DNA from: Eupeodes corollae
Lineage: Eukaryota; Arthropoda; Insecta; Diptera; Syrphidae
Length of the DNA: 64,000 nucleotides
Assembly (NCBI RefSeq): GCF_945859685.1
Contig: NC_079147.1
Coordinates: 139,834,645 to 139,898,644 of the forward strand
Direction of reading: 5' to 3'
The position numbers and the translations under genes are program-made. Within the stretch, counting starts at the first letter, position 1, and every line of letters begins with the position of its first letter. The notes beneath the pieces are model-generated. The model was not told the origin of the DNA and made no database searches. It was given only the letters and a program-made list of their open reading frames with translations. This document shows positions 30,910-41,569 of the stretch, piece by piece.

Positions 30910-31509
30910 CTAGGGTAAAGTCTGAAGATGTTCCGCAGTCATTCGGGCGTTGTGAGCTCGTGCGACGGGCTGCGGTGGTGTCAGAGCAGCTGGACCAAAG
31001 ACCACCCAACCAAGCCGGGTACATTGTGCATGTGGTTCGTGAAATTGACCATAATTAACCTCGCTCTGGACTATGTATCCCCATACATCTGCACCGAGTA
31101 AGACATCAATGGCACCAGGGGTTCCCAGGTGTTTATCAGCCAATGGTAGACCCGCCAAGTGGGTCCACTGCGTAGTATCGACGTAGGAGTCAGGGATGAC
31201 TGACGTAATTGTCGGGATCACCAGAGCCTTGAGTTTGATGGTGAAAGAGAAACGGGTCGACCGAAGTGACAACGTCACTTGTTCCTGTACAGGCGCATGC
31301 TTCAATGCGCCAATGCCTTGCACGGCGATGTCCACTGGAGACCTGGGGAGTTTAAGCCTGTCGACTAGAGAGGTTTTAGCAAAACTTACCTGCGATCCTG
31401 GATCGCAGAGGGCGCGCAGCCGCGCACCAAGTGCCGCTCCGCCGTTTGGCTGTACGTATAGACTAATGCTGTCGCCAATAGTACAGTCGAACTGGGGTTG
31501 AGGAGTCAA
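30910..31509 (-). pseudogene. pol: BEL/Pao aspartic protease (DUF1758 type)
   Basis: A 199-aa frame with ARLRALCDPGSQVSFAKTSL, which corresponds to the usual ALLDSGSQ active site but reads CDPGSQ (Ser to Pro), followed by LPLADKHLGTPGAIDVLLG and ADVWGYIVQSE, hallmarks of the BEL/Pao protease. The end WVVFGPA matches the start of the Pao linker. The substitution in the active-site loop would probably inactivate it. Confidence 0.8.
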
Positions 31510-31530
31510 TTCGAATCCTGCTGGAACACG

Positions 31531-32834
31531 TCAGGTGGTCCATGTTTCCGTTCCTGGTACTGAACCCAGTTGGACGGTTCTGGTAATCGCTGAAGGTTTG
31601 CCTTGTTGCGCAGCAGGATCCGCTGACGGCTTCTTTGATGACTGCGGCTGACTCTTGCACAGGAGCGTGTTATGTCGCTGATTGCAATGGCGGCAATTAA
31701 ATGTGGATGGGCACCTATCTGAGCGGTGTCCAGACTTCAGGCAGTTGAAACACAGGTCCTCTGCTCGGAGGAAGTTGAGTTTCGTACTAGCATCCCATCC
31801 ACCGAACTCGCTATAGTGGTTGAGGATTTGGTTTCCGTTGCGACCTGCACACCGGTAATTCTGCTTCTTCAGTGCTGCGGCGGCATGTGTCCGAGCGACC
31901 GGTTTAGCCCGGGCCGAGGGACACGGAGCTGACCGACTCGCAGCATCCGAGCCACTGCTAAATGGTCGCCTAGCTATTTCAGCACCAAGGCTGTGGGCAC
32001 GGAGTTCCACGAACTCTTGTAATGACGCCAATGATGCTTTTTTCTTGGGTGGGCATTGGGCAATGCATGCTCCAGAGATGTTGTGTCTTCGGGGGAAGCT
32101 TCATGAGGACGATATGGAGGGTCAACGTGTCCCAGCTGTCGACTGGTTCTCCCATGACCCTGAGTGAGCGTAGAGACTCACCTACTGTGTCCCTGATACG
32201 CATTGGCTCGCGGGGTGACTGCTCTGTGGCGGCAGTTACCCCCAAAAACCGGGATACGTGAGCCTCTGCTAGCAATCTGGGGTTGTCGAAGCGCTCCTTG
32301 AGTGCTGCCCACAGTTCCTCGTAGCCTCCGGAGTAAACACTCCCGACGAGACCCACGTCTGTCACCTTTACTGAGTCCCGAAGGTTCTGCAGCTTGTAAG
32401 GCACGGGCAGATCGGCGTTATGCACCATCGTCTCGAAGGCGTCTTTGAACTCCAGCCACTTCTGGAGTTCCCCAGTGAAGGTAGGGATCCGGATCGACTC
32501 CAGCTTCATCTCTCGGCACCACGACCTCTTTAGGCACGTCCAGGACCGCTATCCGCCGTTTCAAAGCTGACGAGGCTTCGATGTACTGCTGCGTTACCGT
32601 CTGCTGCAGCAATCCGTGCTCCTCTATTTCCTCGTCTGCTACATCCTCCAGTATTGCTTCATGGGCAGTCTGGAATCGCTGGTATTGCAACTCCAGAGCC
32701 TTCTCTTCCAGGTAGATACGGCTAAGGTCCCATCCGTTGAGATCAGCCGTCAGTATTGTGGTGTGGTGGTGCTTGAGTGCCGTGCACGCCGTTCGTCGCA
32801 GCAGTTGGATCCGACTCTTCTGAGGATCGGTTGA
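31531..32834 (-). pseudogene. gag: BEL/Pao gag (DUF1759 type) with zinc knuckles
   Basis: Coiled N terminus at 32690-32420, then LESIRIPTFTGELQKWLEF and KDAFETMVHNADLPVPYKLQ (32509-32430), LKERFDNPRLLAEAHV, and a zinc-knuckle region: CFNCLKSGHRSDRCP followed by CRHCNQRHNTLLC (31800-31660). These are standard for BEL/Pao Gag, the RNA-packaging capsid protein. Frame changes occur at about 32500 and 32000. Confidence 0.82.
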
Positions 32835-32890
32835 GGGGCCCAGCTGAGTCTCCTTTATTTGAGGTTGCAGCTACGGGAGGTGCCGCGAAT

Positions 32891-32949
32891 CTAAAATAAA
32901 ATAAATATTTTTGAACAATTAATAAATAAATCACAAATATTTTTCTTAC
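32891..32949 (-). other. Candidate 59-bp intron in the BEL 5' region
   Basis: On the minus strand GAAAAG|GTAAGAAAAA opens and TTTATTTTAG|ATTCGCGG closes an AT-rich 59-bp stretch, the usual size for fly introns. The exon on the 3' side leads into BEL gag. The exon on the 5' side (32950-33010) joins a non-BEL-looking ORF at 33021-33317. The splice could belong to either. Confidence 0.4.
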
Positions 32950-33020
32950 CTTTTCCTATTTCTGAATTGGTTTTTAGTAATAAAAACCTTTTTCTGCAGC
33001 TTTCGTTGTGGATGTTGATT

Positions 33021-33317
33021 TCATAATAGTTTTTGATATTTTTTTTTTAAATTTTCCCATTTGGACAGCAAAAGATGCTTTTTATTGGGGTACAAAAAAT
33101 CGAAATCGATTTCAATCTGAAAGAACAATTTACGTAACGTTTGCGTTTTATTTCGAAAAAAAATCATGCAAAGATATAAATGTAGAAAAAAAAATAAGTT
33201 AGTTGAATACATTTTTCGTAAAGAAGAATAATTAAATGGAACATAATTCTTTGAACTATTTTTATCTAATAGACTGACTGCGAGCTCACAGCAATTTTTG
33301 GGTGTGATTGATAGCAA
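33021..33317 (-). pseudogene. Unrecognised ORF, insect repeat-protein-like
   Basis: A 98-aa minus frame whose second half reads FDFLYPNKKHLLLSKWENLK. This resembles an N-terminal segment of uncharacterised insect proteins whose later part is seen in the exon at 35400-35819. The order in the window is wrong for one gene, so these would be two fragments. Function unknown. The frame opens without a clear promoter. Confidence 0.3.
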
Positions 33318-33319
33318 AA

Positions 33320-34077
33320 ATAAATTGAAAATGACTACTAAATAAATATATGTACATGATGCAATTCAATTTGAGTAAAACGCTTGGTCTGGTATATTTG
33401 TAAATACACAAATAAGTGTATTATGCATAAATTCGCAATGTTTTTGTTCATAAATTTCACTTCTTTTCGTTCTCAAAAACTTAAATAATTCACTTTTAAG
33501 GAAACACAACCGGCAATCATGGAGACGAACGATAAATGCAATTCCAGACGAAAAACGTAGTTAAAATAACAACAGTACAGTTATTTTTCTGGTGGCAAAG
33601 ACGTTTGTGTTTATTTTAAGTGTGTTTTCACTTTATTACAAACGCGCTCCAACATTCAACTCACACATACCAGTTAACGACCAAAACACTAAATGCGTTT
33701 TTCCTTTGATTTTAAGTCATTTGCTTTGACAGATGAAGCATTGACGTTTCAACTTTGATTTAAGGTTAAAAAGCATTTTATTCCAAATGTAATAACTCTC
33801 CACTTAAATCGTAGGTAACAAAAACAAGAAAAATTAAAGTTCAACAAAAACTTAATACAAAACATAAAAATTAAATTTTTTTTTATTATATTAATTTGAT
33901 TCTTTGATTTCTCTTGGTAAATTATTCAATTACATTTTGAATAAAATTAAATCTTTGGCAACAAAACATCATTCATTTTTATTATAAAAAAAGACTAAAC
34001 TAAAAACGTATGTAACAAAAACTAAATAAATTAAACTTAAACAAAAACTTAATATAAAACATATAAATTAAAGTTTT
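33320..34077. other. No recognisable gene
   Basis: AT-rich sequence with a short duplicated theme: AAAAACAAGAAAAATTAAAG...CTTAATACAAAACATA (33818-33866) recurs as AAAAACTAAATAAATTAAAC...CTTAATATAAAACATA (34014-34062). No coding potential was found. Confidence 0.5.
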
Positions 34078-34808
34078 TTATATATCAAATCGATTCTTCG
34101 TTTTTTTTGTAAATTCTGTAATCACCTTCTCATTAAAATTAAAAGTTTGGCACTTCCGTAAGGACATCAGGAATTCTCTGTCAATAGTAATGGAAGACAA
34201 CGCAGAAAGCCGGTCTTCTCCCATAGTGCTTCTATTGCAAGTTTTTATTCTTTTCAAAATTGAAAAACTTCTTTCTGTTGTTGCTGTGGTTGACGGAATC
34301 GTCATAATTAGATTGCAAAGTTTTAAGCATTCTGAAAATGTTTGCTTTAAATTAGCGGACGTGATTAAGTTTGCAATTTCCGTTACATTTTTTTTTAGTA
34401 TAGCATTCAGAGCGATAAAGAACTTTTAGCTCATTTTCCAATTTTAAATAGTTAATTTTTAAAAAATTTCCATAGATTTCCTTAAGGGAGATTATAAGGC
34501 CATTAGGGAACTTAGAACTATAGGCTTAAAATTTTTCACTATTTAACAACTGTACAAATTTAATGTTCCTTAAATCTTTGTAGTGCGCACTGATTTCACA
34601 TAAAACTTTTTCGAAAACATTTTTAAATATTTCTTTGAAGAATTCTTTGTTTTCAGAACGTTTCACAGGTAAACCTCCGAATAAATCAAAAGTTTTCAGA
34701 AATTGAATTTCGAAGTCCTCGTTTCCATTTATTTTTTTATGTATTCGGTACAGTTTTTCGGTATTTCTTTTATACAGTGTTCAATATCTACACCCAAAGA
34801 AAAATCTG
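34078..34808 (-). pseudogene. hAT-like transposase relic, C-terminal half
   Basis: The end of the gene is clear: TIPSTTATTERSFSILKRIK then NRSTMGEDRLSALSSITI, the dimerisation domain of ZMYM1/DUF4371-type hAT transposases, with a stop at 34078. Upstream, in broken frames, are EFFKEIFKNVFEKVLCEISA and SLKEIYGNFLKINYLKLENE (34680-34440), and LGVDIEHCIKEIPKN at about 34790. The N terminus is missing where the repeat-rich segment begins. Confidence 0.7.
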
Positions 34809-35399
34809 TGTAAAATTAACCTAAATCGCGTGTTAACTTACCTATGCGCTAGCGCCCGTTTGAGCCTACTTATTTTTAAGGTAAATAGACTTATTTTGCT
34901 TACGTAAATCCAAACAACATCCTCATGCGTAAATTTGCCTTAGATCTATCATATTTTGTGTCTGATTTGCTAAGGTAATTTTTCCTTTTTTTTAATGGAT
35001 TTTACCCAATCCATTTACCTTATAACAGTGTAAGTTGCCTTAGTATATATCTACACTAGGGTGTTTTTACCTTAGCAAGAGGTACAAATGCCTGAGTATT
35101 TAAGGTAATATACAAAATGTTTGCCTTAAATTTAGGTAAATTTACGTCAGTCTGCTTAGGTAATTTTACCCTCCACTAGGGTGTTTTTTACCATGTTTTT
35201 ACCTTAGCAAGAGGTAAAAATGCCTGAGTATTTAAGTTAGTACACCAATTTTTGAATACACTCGTTTTTGGGTCAGGAGAATGTCGATATCATTATCAGC
35301 TTATACACATGTTAACGAGTATAAATAAAAAACTTACAAATGAATTAAAGATTTGTTTTATTATTTTAAAGAAAGGAGTTGCTTTATATCATTTATAAA

Positions 35400-35819
35400 A
35401 GTCTGCACCGATGGAATTATGTCCCCATCATCAATTTCAAACAAAAAAATTTGTATAAATGTCTACACCGAAAGACATATTCAATATTTAGAACGTAAGT
35501 CATTTTTAAATAAAAGTCAATGCATTCCAAATATGATTGCATTTTATACTTCACGTTGTCTATCGCAACGTAAAAATCCTTAAAACTAAACTTTTCTCCC
35601 ACAACAATAATGAGAGGCTGAAGTTTTACTTTTTGCTGGAGGCACTCCTCTCGCTCTTGTCCAGAAGACTGTCTATGTCTGCTGCCTGCTTCACCTCCAG
35701 ATTAAAAGAGGACACGGAATCATCGATCGTAAATTTTTTGGATTTTCCCTGGCACTTCCTGGCTGCGGGTGCCAAAACTCCGTGAAGAAGTTGGACATAT
35801 CCCAGGTTGATGTTATCTG
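35400..35819 (-). pseudogene. Exon relic of an uncharacterised insect gene family
   Basis: After a good acceptor (GCATTACTTACAG) the minus strand reads NINLGYVQLLHGVLAPAARK, KKFTIDDSVSSFNLEVKQ and, after a stop and frame change, FKDFYVAIDNVKYKMQSYLE then LKMTYVLNIEYVF. I have seen this pattern in uncharacterised insect proteins that end in a segment of this kind, but their function is unknown to me. The exon lies inside the repeat-bounded segment, so it may be the element's own gene or a captured host fragment. A short reading MATAKVVQCVIFSKNF (36399-36325) could be its first exon. Confidence 0.35.
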
Positions 35820-35950
35820 TAAGTAATGCAAAAAGTGAATTTTTGTTATATGGTTTGTATTAAAAGGTTGTTCGTTAAAAATAATTATGTAATGTATCTA
35901 TAAATGTATTTTGAATCAAAATAGACGAAATTATTTTTATACTTTGCTCC

Positions 35951-36079
35951 CGACTTATCCTGCAGGAACGATTCCAAAATAAATACTACTGAACCAAATA
36001 TCTATGAACACTATCATTAAGGTGATTTAAATTAGGATCTACGTAATGTGTACTTAAATCGTTCCTGTAGGATAAGTCG
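35951..36079. repeat. 129-bp MITE-like element with 23-bp inverted ends
   Basis: The left end CGACTTATCCTGCAGGAACG and the right end match as inverted repeats with one difference over 23 bp. A third copy of the same motif, in the left-end orientation, lies at 36103-36126 (CGACTTATGCTACAGGAAC). No target duplication is visible. It could be a miniature transposon or one half of a larger palindrome. Confidence 0.6.
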
Positions 36080-36129
36080 TCTGGAAGTAAGGGTGCGAAA
36101 GACGACTTATGCTACAGGAACAATTCAAA

Positions 36130-39100
36130 TACACATAGATTAAAGTTAGTGACGTATTTAAAACATACTTACATATATTCCACACTTTCTGCCCAGCCCA
36201 GGTTCAACTCTTACACGTAAGTTTTTTGCCACACGTCACACTGTATATACATATACTTGCATAAATAGGTAAATCCGGTTACCTATGTAATTACAAATTG
36301 AATTTTAAGCAAATTCTTCACAATTTAAACAAATTATTAAAAATATCAAAATTTTTAGAAAAAATAACACACTGCACAACTTTAGCCGTCGCCATTGAAT
36401 AAAGAAATAATTGTTGACAGTAGACGTTACGATTATGCATTGAATGTGAATCTAAGAATACCGTAAATTTACTCACGCAGCTGGGGAGTGGGGAGAGATC
36501 ACCACACACATAGGCATATTTACCTAAGGGCTGTGGTGAATTTACACATATATCCATTTTTGGCGGTAACATTGCCTTAGTGTTAAGGTGAAATCACAGT
36601 AGTGATAGGGTGAGGTTTTGCAAATTACATTTATCGTTGCAGAAAAAATAGCGTTAGGCAGAGCTGTCTTTAGGTCTAAGCTCATTGGAAAAACTGACTA
36701 TTGTAGGTACTGAATTAAGAAGGTACTTTTTAATTTTGTGTTGAGTAAAAAGTCATGAAAATTATACCTAATTTACAATGAAATGAGAAGGTTGGAAGAG
36801 AACGTGCAAGTATTCGCTAGGTATACTATTTTTTCTTTTAATAGAACAAATTTTAGCGCATGGCAAAAAATGTCGTCTGCCCATTAGCTACAAGACATTA
36901 TTTATTTAAATAAAATAAAAAGGAGGAACATAGATATTGTTGCTTTAACAACAAGAAATAAAATTATTCCCAGAAAAAAGTTTCTTTGTGAGTATCTTCA
37001 TTAATATAATCTGTTCGATTAATATATATTGGTATATACTACAAATTTCCTGAAATTACATATTGGTTTAAATCTACATTGTTTTATTTAAAAAAAATAA
37101 GTTGCTTACTTTTAGTTATTTTCAGGAATAAAATTATAAAATAAATTATACTTTGTGTTGTTTTGTGGTCTTGATCTTTGCGCTTCAATTTACAAAATGC
37201 GTTTGTCTGGCTCTTTTGAATTTGCCCAGCTGTTTTGTTCATTTAACGAAGGCTTCGTTCAGTGGGAAAAAGATAGAAAAAGGGTTTGTTCGAAGACGTC
37301 GGTGATGCCAATATCTTTAAAGATTGAAAGGTGTGTTCGAGATGTCGGAGATGCCACTGTCATCAACAGATATTGTCCAATTCGATCAATTATATCAATT
37401 TGTTATGAGTGTCAAATTAGTGAAGCAACATTTACTGATCGAAAAGTGGTTAGTTGGATAATTTGTCGTAAATAACTAATTTTATGAGAATGTTTAATCT
37501 ATCGTTCTTGGTTTCCTAGGTATTCTATGTTTTTTTGTTGCTTTGCTTACTCAATATAAAATTAGCTAAAAGGGGTAAAAATAGTTGATATTGAATTGTT
37601 TCTGCATTATTAATTTGCCTTTAGTTATAAGTCAACTAGTTGTCACAGTTTGGAATTGTTCGTGCTATTTTTTCTTTGTATGCACTCTCTTGAAAATGAA
37701 TAAAAACTGGCTTGTGTTGTTTAAAAAAATAGGAAAAATAAAAAAAATACATTAAAAACATGGAACGAAATTCAAATTTTCACAAATAATCAACGACTTT
37801 TATTATTTAATTATTGTAGACTTGACCATTCTTTCTTCTATCAATTTCCATTGTAATTTTTGACCAACAACAACTTAAAGGTTCTACCACCAATATTTTT
37901 GGCTGGAGACCTAATTAACGAACGTTTAATTAATCAAAATTTATTTAGAAAAACAAAATTCAACATAAGAAGTTTTTTAAGCAATTTTTAAGGGGGTGCT
38001 ATACTACCTAAATAGGAACAAATAAGAAAAACATAGAAAACATAAAACTAAAAATTTGGAACTGTTACAACTTAAACGGCAAATTATTGAGCAATAACAA
38101 AATGCTATAATAGGAACTTTACTTCTTTTCTTTTCGAGATGCTGCTGATATAAAACAAAAACTATTTTCTTTTTTGATGAAAGTCTGGACTGTTTTGTTT
38201 AAGTTATTGATAAAAGTTTGCACTTTTTGGGAGATTAAGATTCGGAGTCAAAAGTAAAACAAATGGGAATCCAAATTGTCAGTACTAGATTCAGTATATA
38301 GTATATAGTAGGACTCCTGAGGTAGCTCTGCTTAAACGTAACGGGATTTTTCTACAATTTGTATAAATATTTGTAGGTTTGCTATTCCTCAGAAAGAAAT
38401 GGAGGTAGTCTCGCCGATTGATATATGTAAATTGAGGTTATATTTATACAATTGGATGGAAAATCACGATATTTTTAAGGCAGATTTACCTAATATTTTA
38501 GGTAAAGTTACACCGATTGATACTACATGGAGGTAATATTTATACAATTGGAGGGAAAATCACGATATTTTTAAGGCTGGTTTACCTAAGATCTTGGGTA
38601 AAGTTACACCGATTAATATAAACGTAGGTGAAATTTCCTTAGTTCTAAGGAAAAATTACCTTAAAACTAAGGTAATTTTTAAAACCTCAAAAGCCCTTCT
38701 ATTTTTTGATACATTTTCATTAAAACACTGTGCAGAAATTTTTTTTTTATGATCAAATAAATCGTCGGCTTATTGCGAAAAGTCATTGAGTAACATTTTA
38801 TTGATTTGGAGATAATCGAGTTTTCATTTTTTAAATATTAAAGATTAGTTAAACAACTACTAGGGTAGCAGTTTTGTTATTTAATTTATGTTTTTTTGAT
38901 TTATATAAGAAATGAAATGAGTTACGCGAAAAAGGTTTTTAAAAAATCAAAAGTTCTTTATTCGACCAAGTCTCGCTATAGACTGACTGCTTCTTTATTA
39001 TTTAATACAATCAAAGTTCCTTATTTTAATTAAACTGCATTCTCAGCAGATTTAATTTACAAATTATTATATTAAAACTATTTCGTTTATATTTTTATGT

Positions 39101-39550
39101 GGGTTTGGGTTACAATAAAAGGTAAATGAATCGCAAGGCATTAAAAATGCGCGTGCATTGGGAGCTAGCTTTCCGTGGGAAAAATAGTGATATTTGATAT
39201 TAACAAATTTTAATGGAATTTAGCTCTATGGGAAGTGGATTGAGTTTAAAGGAGAAAATATAGAATGGGTATGGGATGAACGAATAGGATATGTAACCTA
39301 TATATGTCTTATACCTCAGACAGTTATGTTTAAAATTGAAAATATTATTTTAAATATAAAAAAACATAAAAAACTAGAACCAGGACGCACTTAGTGACTT
39401 TTTGCACTCTTTATTTTTTGAAAAACAACATTTTTGTATACGCTTGTAAGGAAAGTATTAAACGAAACAATTGAGAGAAATCGTTAATTTTTGAGTTGTT
39501 TTTATTATTTTATTAACATTAGGTACTAAAGGATTACAAATTAAAAATTA
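36130..39550. other. Mostly non-coding stretch
   Basis: AT-rich. The 38414-38720 part is described with the repeat-bounded segment. An open frame at 37155-37475 (plus, 106 aa) has no motif I recognise. The block 38935-39130 has TTCTTTATT-type composition that could be an eroded LTR, but I found no partner or boundary. Confidence 0.4.
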
Positions 39551-39552
39551 TT

Positions 39553-40948
39553 CTTTCATGATTTCATCTTCATCATCGTCAACTCCAGGTTCTGGCATGC
39601 AGTCCCTTTTGTTGGAAGCTTCCGGAAGGGATTTATACCACGGATGAAGCTCCTGTGGAATAATCCCTTTTTCGCAAAGCTTCACAAGATCTTTTTTTCT
39701 TTTCTTTGCTTAAAGGCAGCAACGTCTTGTAACAAGGCTGAATTATTTCCTTTGTTATTCGTGGTTGCCGACCTCTCGATGATGTATGAATTTTTTTGTA
39801 GTTTTTTTCGTCATAGTCATAGCTGAATTCTATAACTGACGGCATAGATTTAGAAAATTTGAGCATTTTTATGCGAAGCCAATTTACCTTCTCCCCGTTC
39901 TCATCTTTAATTCTATTTGAAATTAGTTTGGCAGACAAGGCTTTCAAATCGTAAAAATCAGTATAACGTAACTGCTTAACAAGGTAAGGGTTAACATCCT
40001 TCCTTTTTCGAGAGCTTCTGGCGGATCTCATGATGTTCATCCAATCCGTAACAGTGTAACATGATCTATATTTTTTTTTCATTTTTTATTGCTGAGTGCA
40101 TGCTGTCGACCTCCATTTGAGAATGTCCGGACTCGAGGTATTTCTGTTCAATTACATGTAAATCCGTCGTCTGCACCATAAATTGAAACAGAGCTGCAAG
40201 GTGCTGATTTCTGTTCTGACCCGCACATGTGTCAGAAAATAATGACAAATGAGTAAGTGTTTTTACAACTCATCAATCCACTTTTTTATGGCCGAACCGA
40301 CTTCACAACTACCTCTTTTGCCATCCAACTCTGTCCACATAAAGCAGTAGGCCTCATTTGGTAACTTCGACTCGTAAATAGTTAAGTTGTAGACGCATAA
40401 TTTACGAGTATAATAAAGCAAGGACTCTTCTCCTGATGGTAATTGCAAAACACTTTGCAAGTCGACGGTGGCTGATAGGAACCCGGGATCAGTATTTGAT
40501 CTAATTTTGTCCACTTCTTTTGCATTCTGAGCGTCAGTCTTCCTGTTGATGTGGTCTTCAAATGTTTTTGTAGTTTCCATAGTTAAGGTTTCATTTTTTT
40601 AAGCTCGTTAAACTTGTTGCACAATGCACATTGGTCCTTCCGTGGAACGAAAAAAGACAAATTATATTCCTTACAAAAAACGCTTCTATAAACCGCTGAC
40701 GAAACTGGATTAATGTTGTTTTCTGCACATTGAATTTCATATAGCTGAAACATTTTCATTATGCTTAGTTTTGAATCCAAGTATTTCCTGTTATTTTCTT
40801 TTCTGCAGTAGTGGGACTCCACTGCAAGAAATGTTTCAATATGAGATCTGACAAATTTCAAGTCCTCTTCTTTGGTTTTATTGTGAGGAGTTTTTTTTCC
40901 TCTTTTATCACATCCTGTAGGTACGTGATGGAATGCGCTTGGTGTCAT
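39553..40948 (-). pseudogene. DUF7869-like transposase-related gene, copy 2
   Basis: Better preserved than copy 1, with about three frameshifts. It reads CRKENNRKYLDSKLSIMKM, a cysteine pair in KDQCALCNKFNELKKM, an IRSNTDPGFLSATVDLQS segment, KLCVYNLTIYESKLPNEAYC, KRGSCEVGSAIKKWI, LFSDTCAGQNRNQHLAALF, LESGHSQMEVDSMHSAIK and a C terminus ending VDDDEDEIMKE at 39553. SDxCxxQNRN and MExDSxHS are shared with copy 1 and may hold catalytic acids. The N terminus is cut at about 40960, where the LTR of errantivirus C begins. Confidence 0.65.
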
Positions 40949-40959
40949 CTTTTGCTTCC

Positions 40960-41063
40960 AGACATGTAGTCAGCATTTTGACACCTTGCGCGTGTGGGAC
41001 TGATTATTTGGAATCGTGTGAATGGTTGTTTGGGATTATAGGAAAATATTTGTTGCCTTAACT
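40960..41063 (-). repeat. 3' LTR fragment of errantivirus C with polypurine tract
   Basis: The minus strand reads GCGGGGGAAG (polypurine tract, 41064-41073) then AGTTAAGGCAACAAATATTT, an errantivirus-type LTR start. Only about 100 bp remain before the DUF7869-like relic. Confidence 0.65.
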
Positions 41064-41098
41064 CTTCCCCCGCTAAATTGAAACGTCCTCGTTTGACC

Positions 41099-41565
41099 TT
41101 CAAAAAAAGGGAATCTGGCTGATCCTTGTTGGCTTGGTCGGTACCATCTGTTTTGGCGAGTTCGTACGAGGTGTTCCTTCGTTTTCCGGTTGACTTTCTG
41201 ATGTTGATATTTTTGGAATCTGATCCAGATCTATGGTGATACTGGTCTGTCTATTTTTCCTACGGATGAGCATCCTTACGGCGGTACCCACAATTACTGT
41301 TAATATTATAATAATCAAGCTGGAGTTGGTTAGTAAATGTACGTTGTTCTCTTCTTTTATTTGCCCAATGTATTCGGTGTTTTTGAGATGTAAGTCCTTA
41401 ATCATTTCTAATGTCAACACTTCTTCGAACTTTTCCGCTTGTGAGTCAAGCTGTACGATAGCTGGTAATGGTTTGAACCAGTGTCTATGAGAATTTGTAA
41501 AATTTGTCCACTCTTCGTTCTCACCTCGACGTATGGTAACGAAGAGTTTTTTAGCCTAAAAATAA
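41099..41565 (-). pseudogene. env: Errantivirus C env C-terminal part
   Basis: The minus frame has LTLEMIKDLHLKNTEYIGQI, a membrane anchor LIIIILTVIVGTAVRMLI with a basic stop-transfer RRKNR, and a cytoplasmic tail ending in TAA at 41100, close to the polypurine tract. It begins at about 41565, immediately after a gag tail, at a sequence (TTATTTTTAG) that would also serve as a splice acceptor. The surface subunit and the fusion region are absent. Confidence 0.75.
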
Positions 41566-41569
41566 ATGT

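Larger units (their letters stand above)
27783..32950 (-). mobile_element. BEL/Pao retrotransposon, minus strand, degraded
   Basis: Five blocks occur in BEL/Pao order: gag (32834-31531), aspartic protease of the DUF1758 type (31509-30910), reverse transcriptase (30681-29990), RNase H (29999-29349) and integrase (29135-27783). Reading frames change between blocks. The base composition is markedly more GC-rich than the surroundings, typical of a coding insertion. No certain LTR pair was found. The 5' side has a clean 59-bp intron (32891-32949). Confidence 0.88.
34810..38720. mobile_element. 3.9-kb segment bounded by AAGGTAA/TTACCTT repeats, unclassified
   Basis: Both ends are dense in AAGGTAA/TTACCTT motifs and carry tandem duplications: about 120 bp spacing at 35054-35237 (CACTAGGGTGTTTTT and CCTTAGCAAGAGGTA units) and about 105 bp at 38414-38620 (ATTTATACAATTGGA and AAAATCACGATATTTTTAAG units). 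The motif pattern at both ends suggests subterminal transposase-binding repeats. A gene relic lies inside at 35400-35819. Outermost sequences show only a weak inverted match (AAAAATCTGTGT / AAAAATTTCTGCACAGTGT). The superfamily is not known to me. Confidence 0.45.

Noticed and set aside
37155..37475. 106-aa plus-strand ORF as a gene
   Set aside because: No motif, no splice context and a composition close to the surrounding AT-rich sequence. It may be chance.
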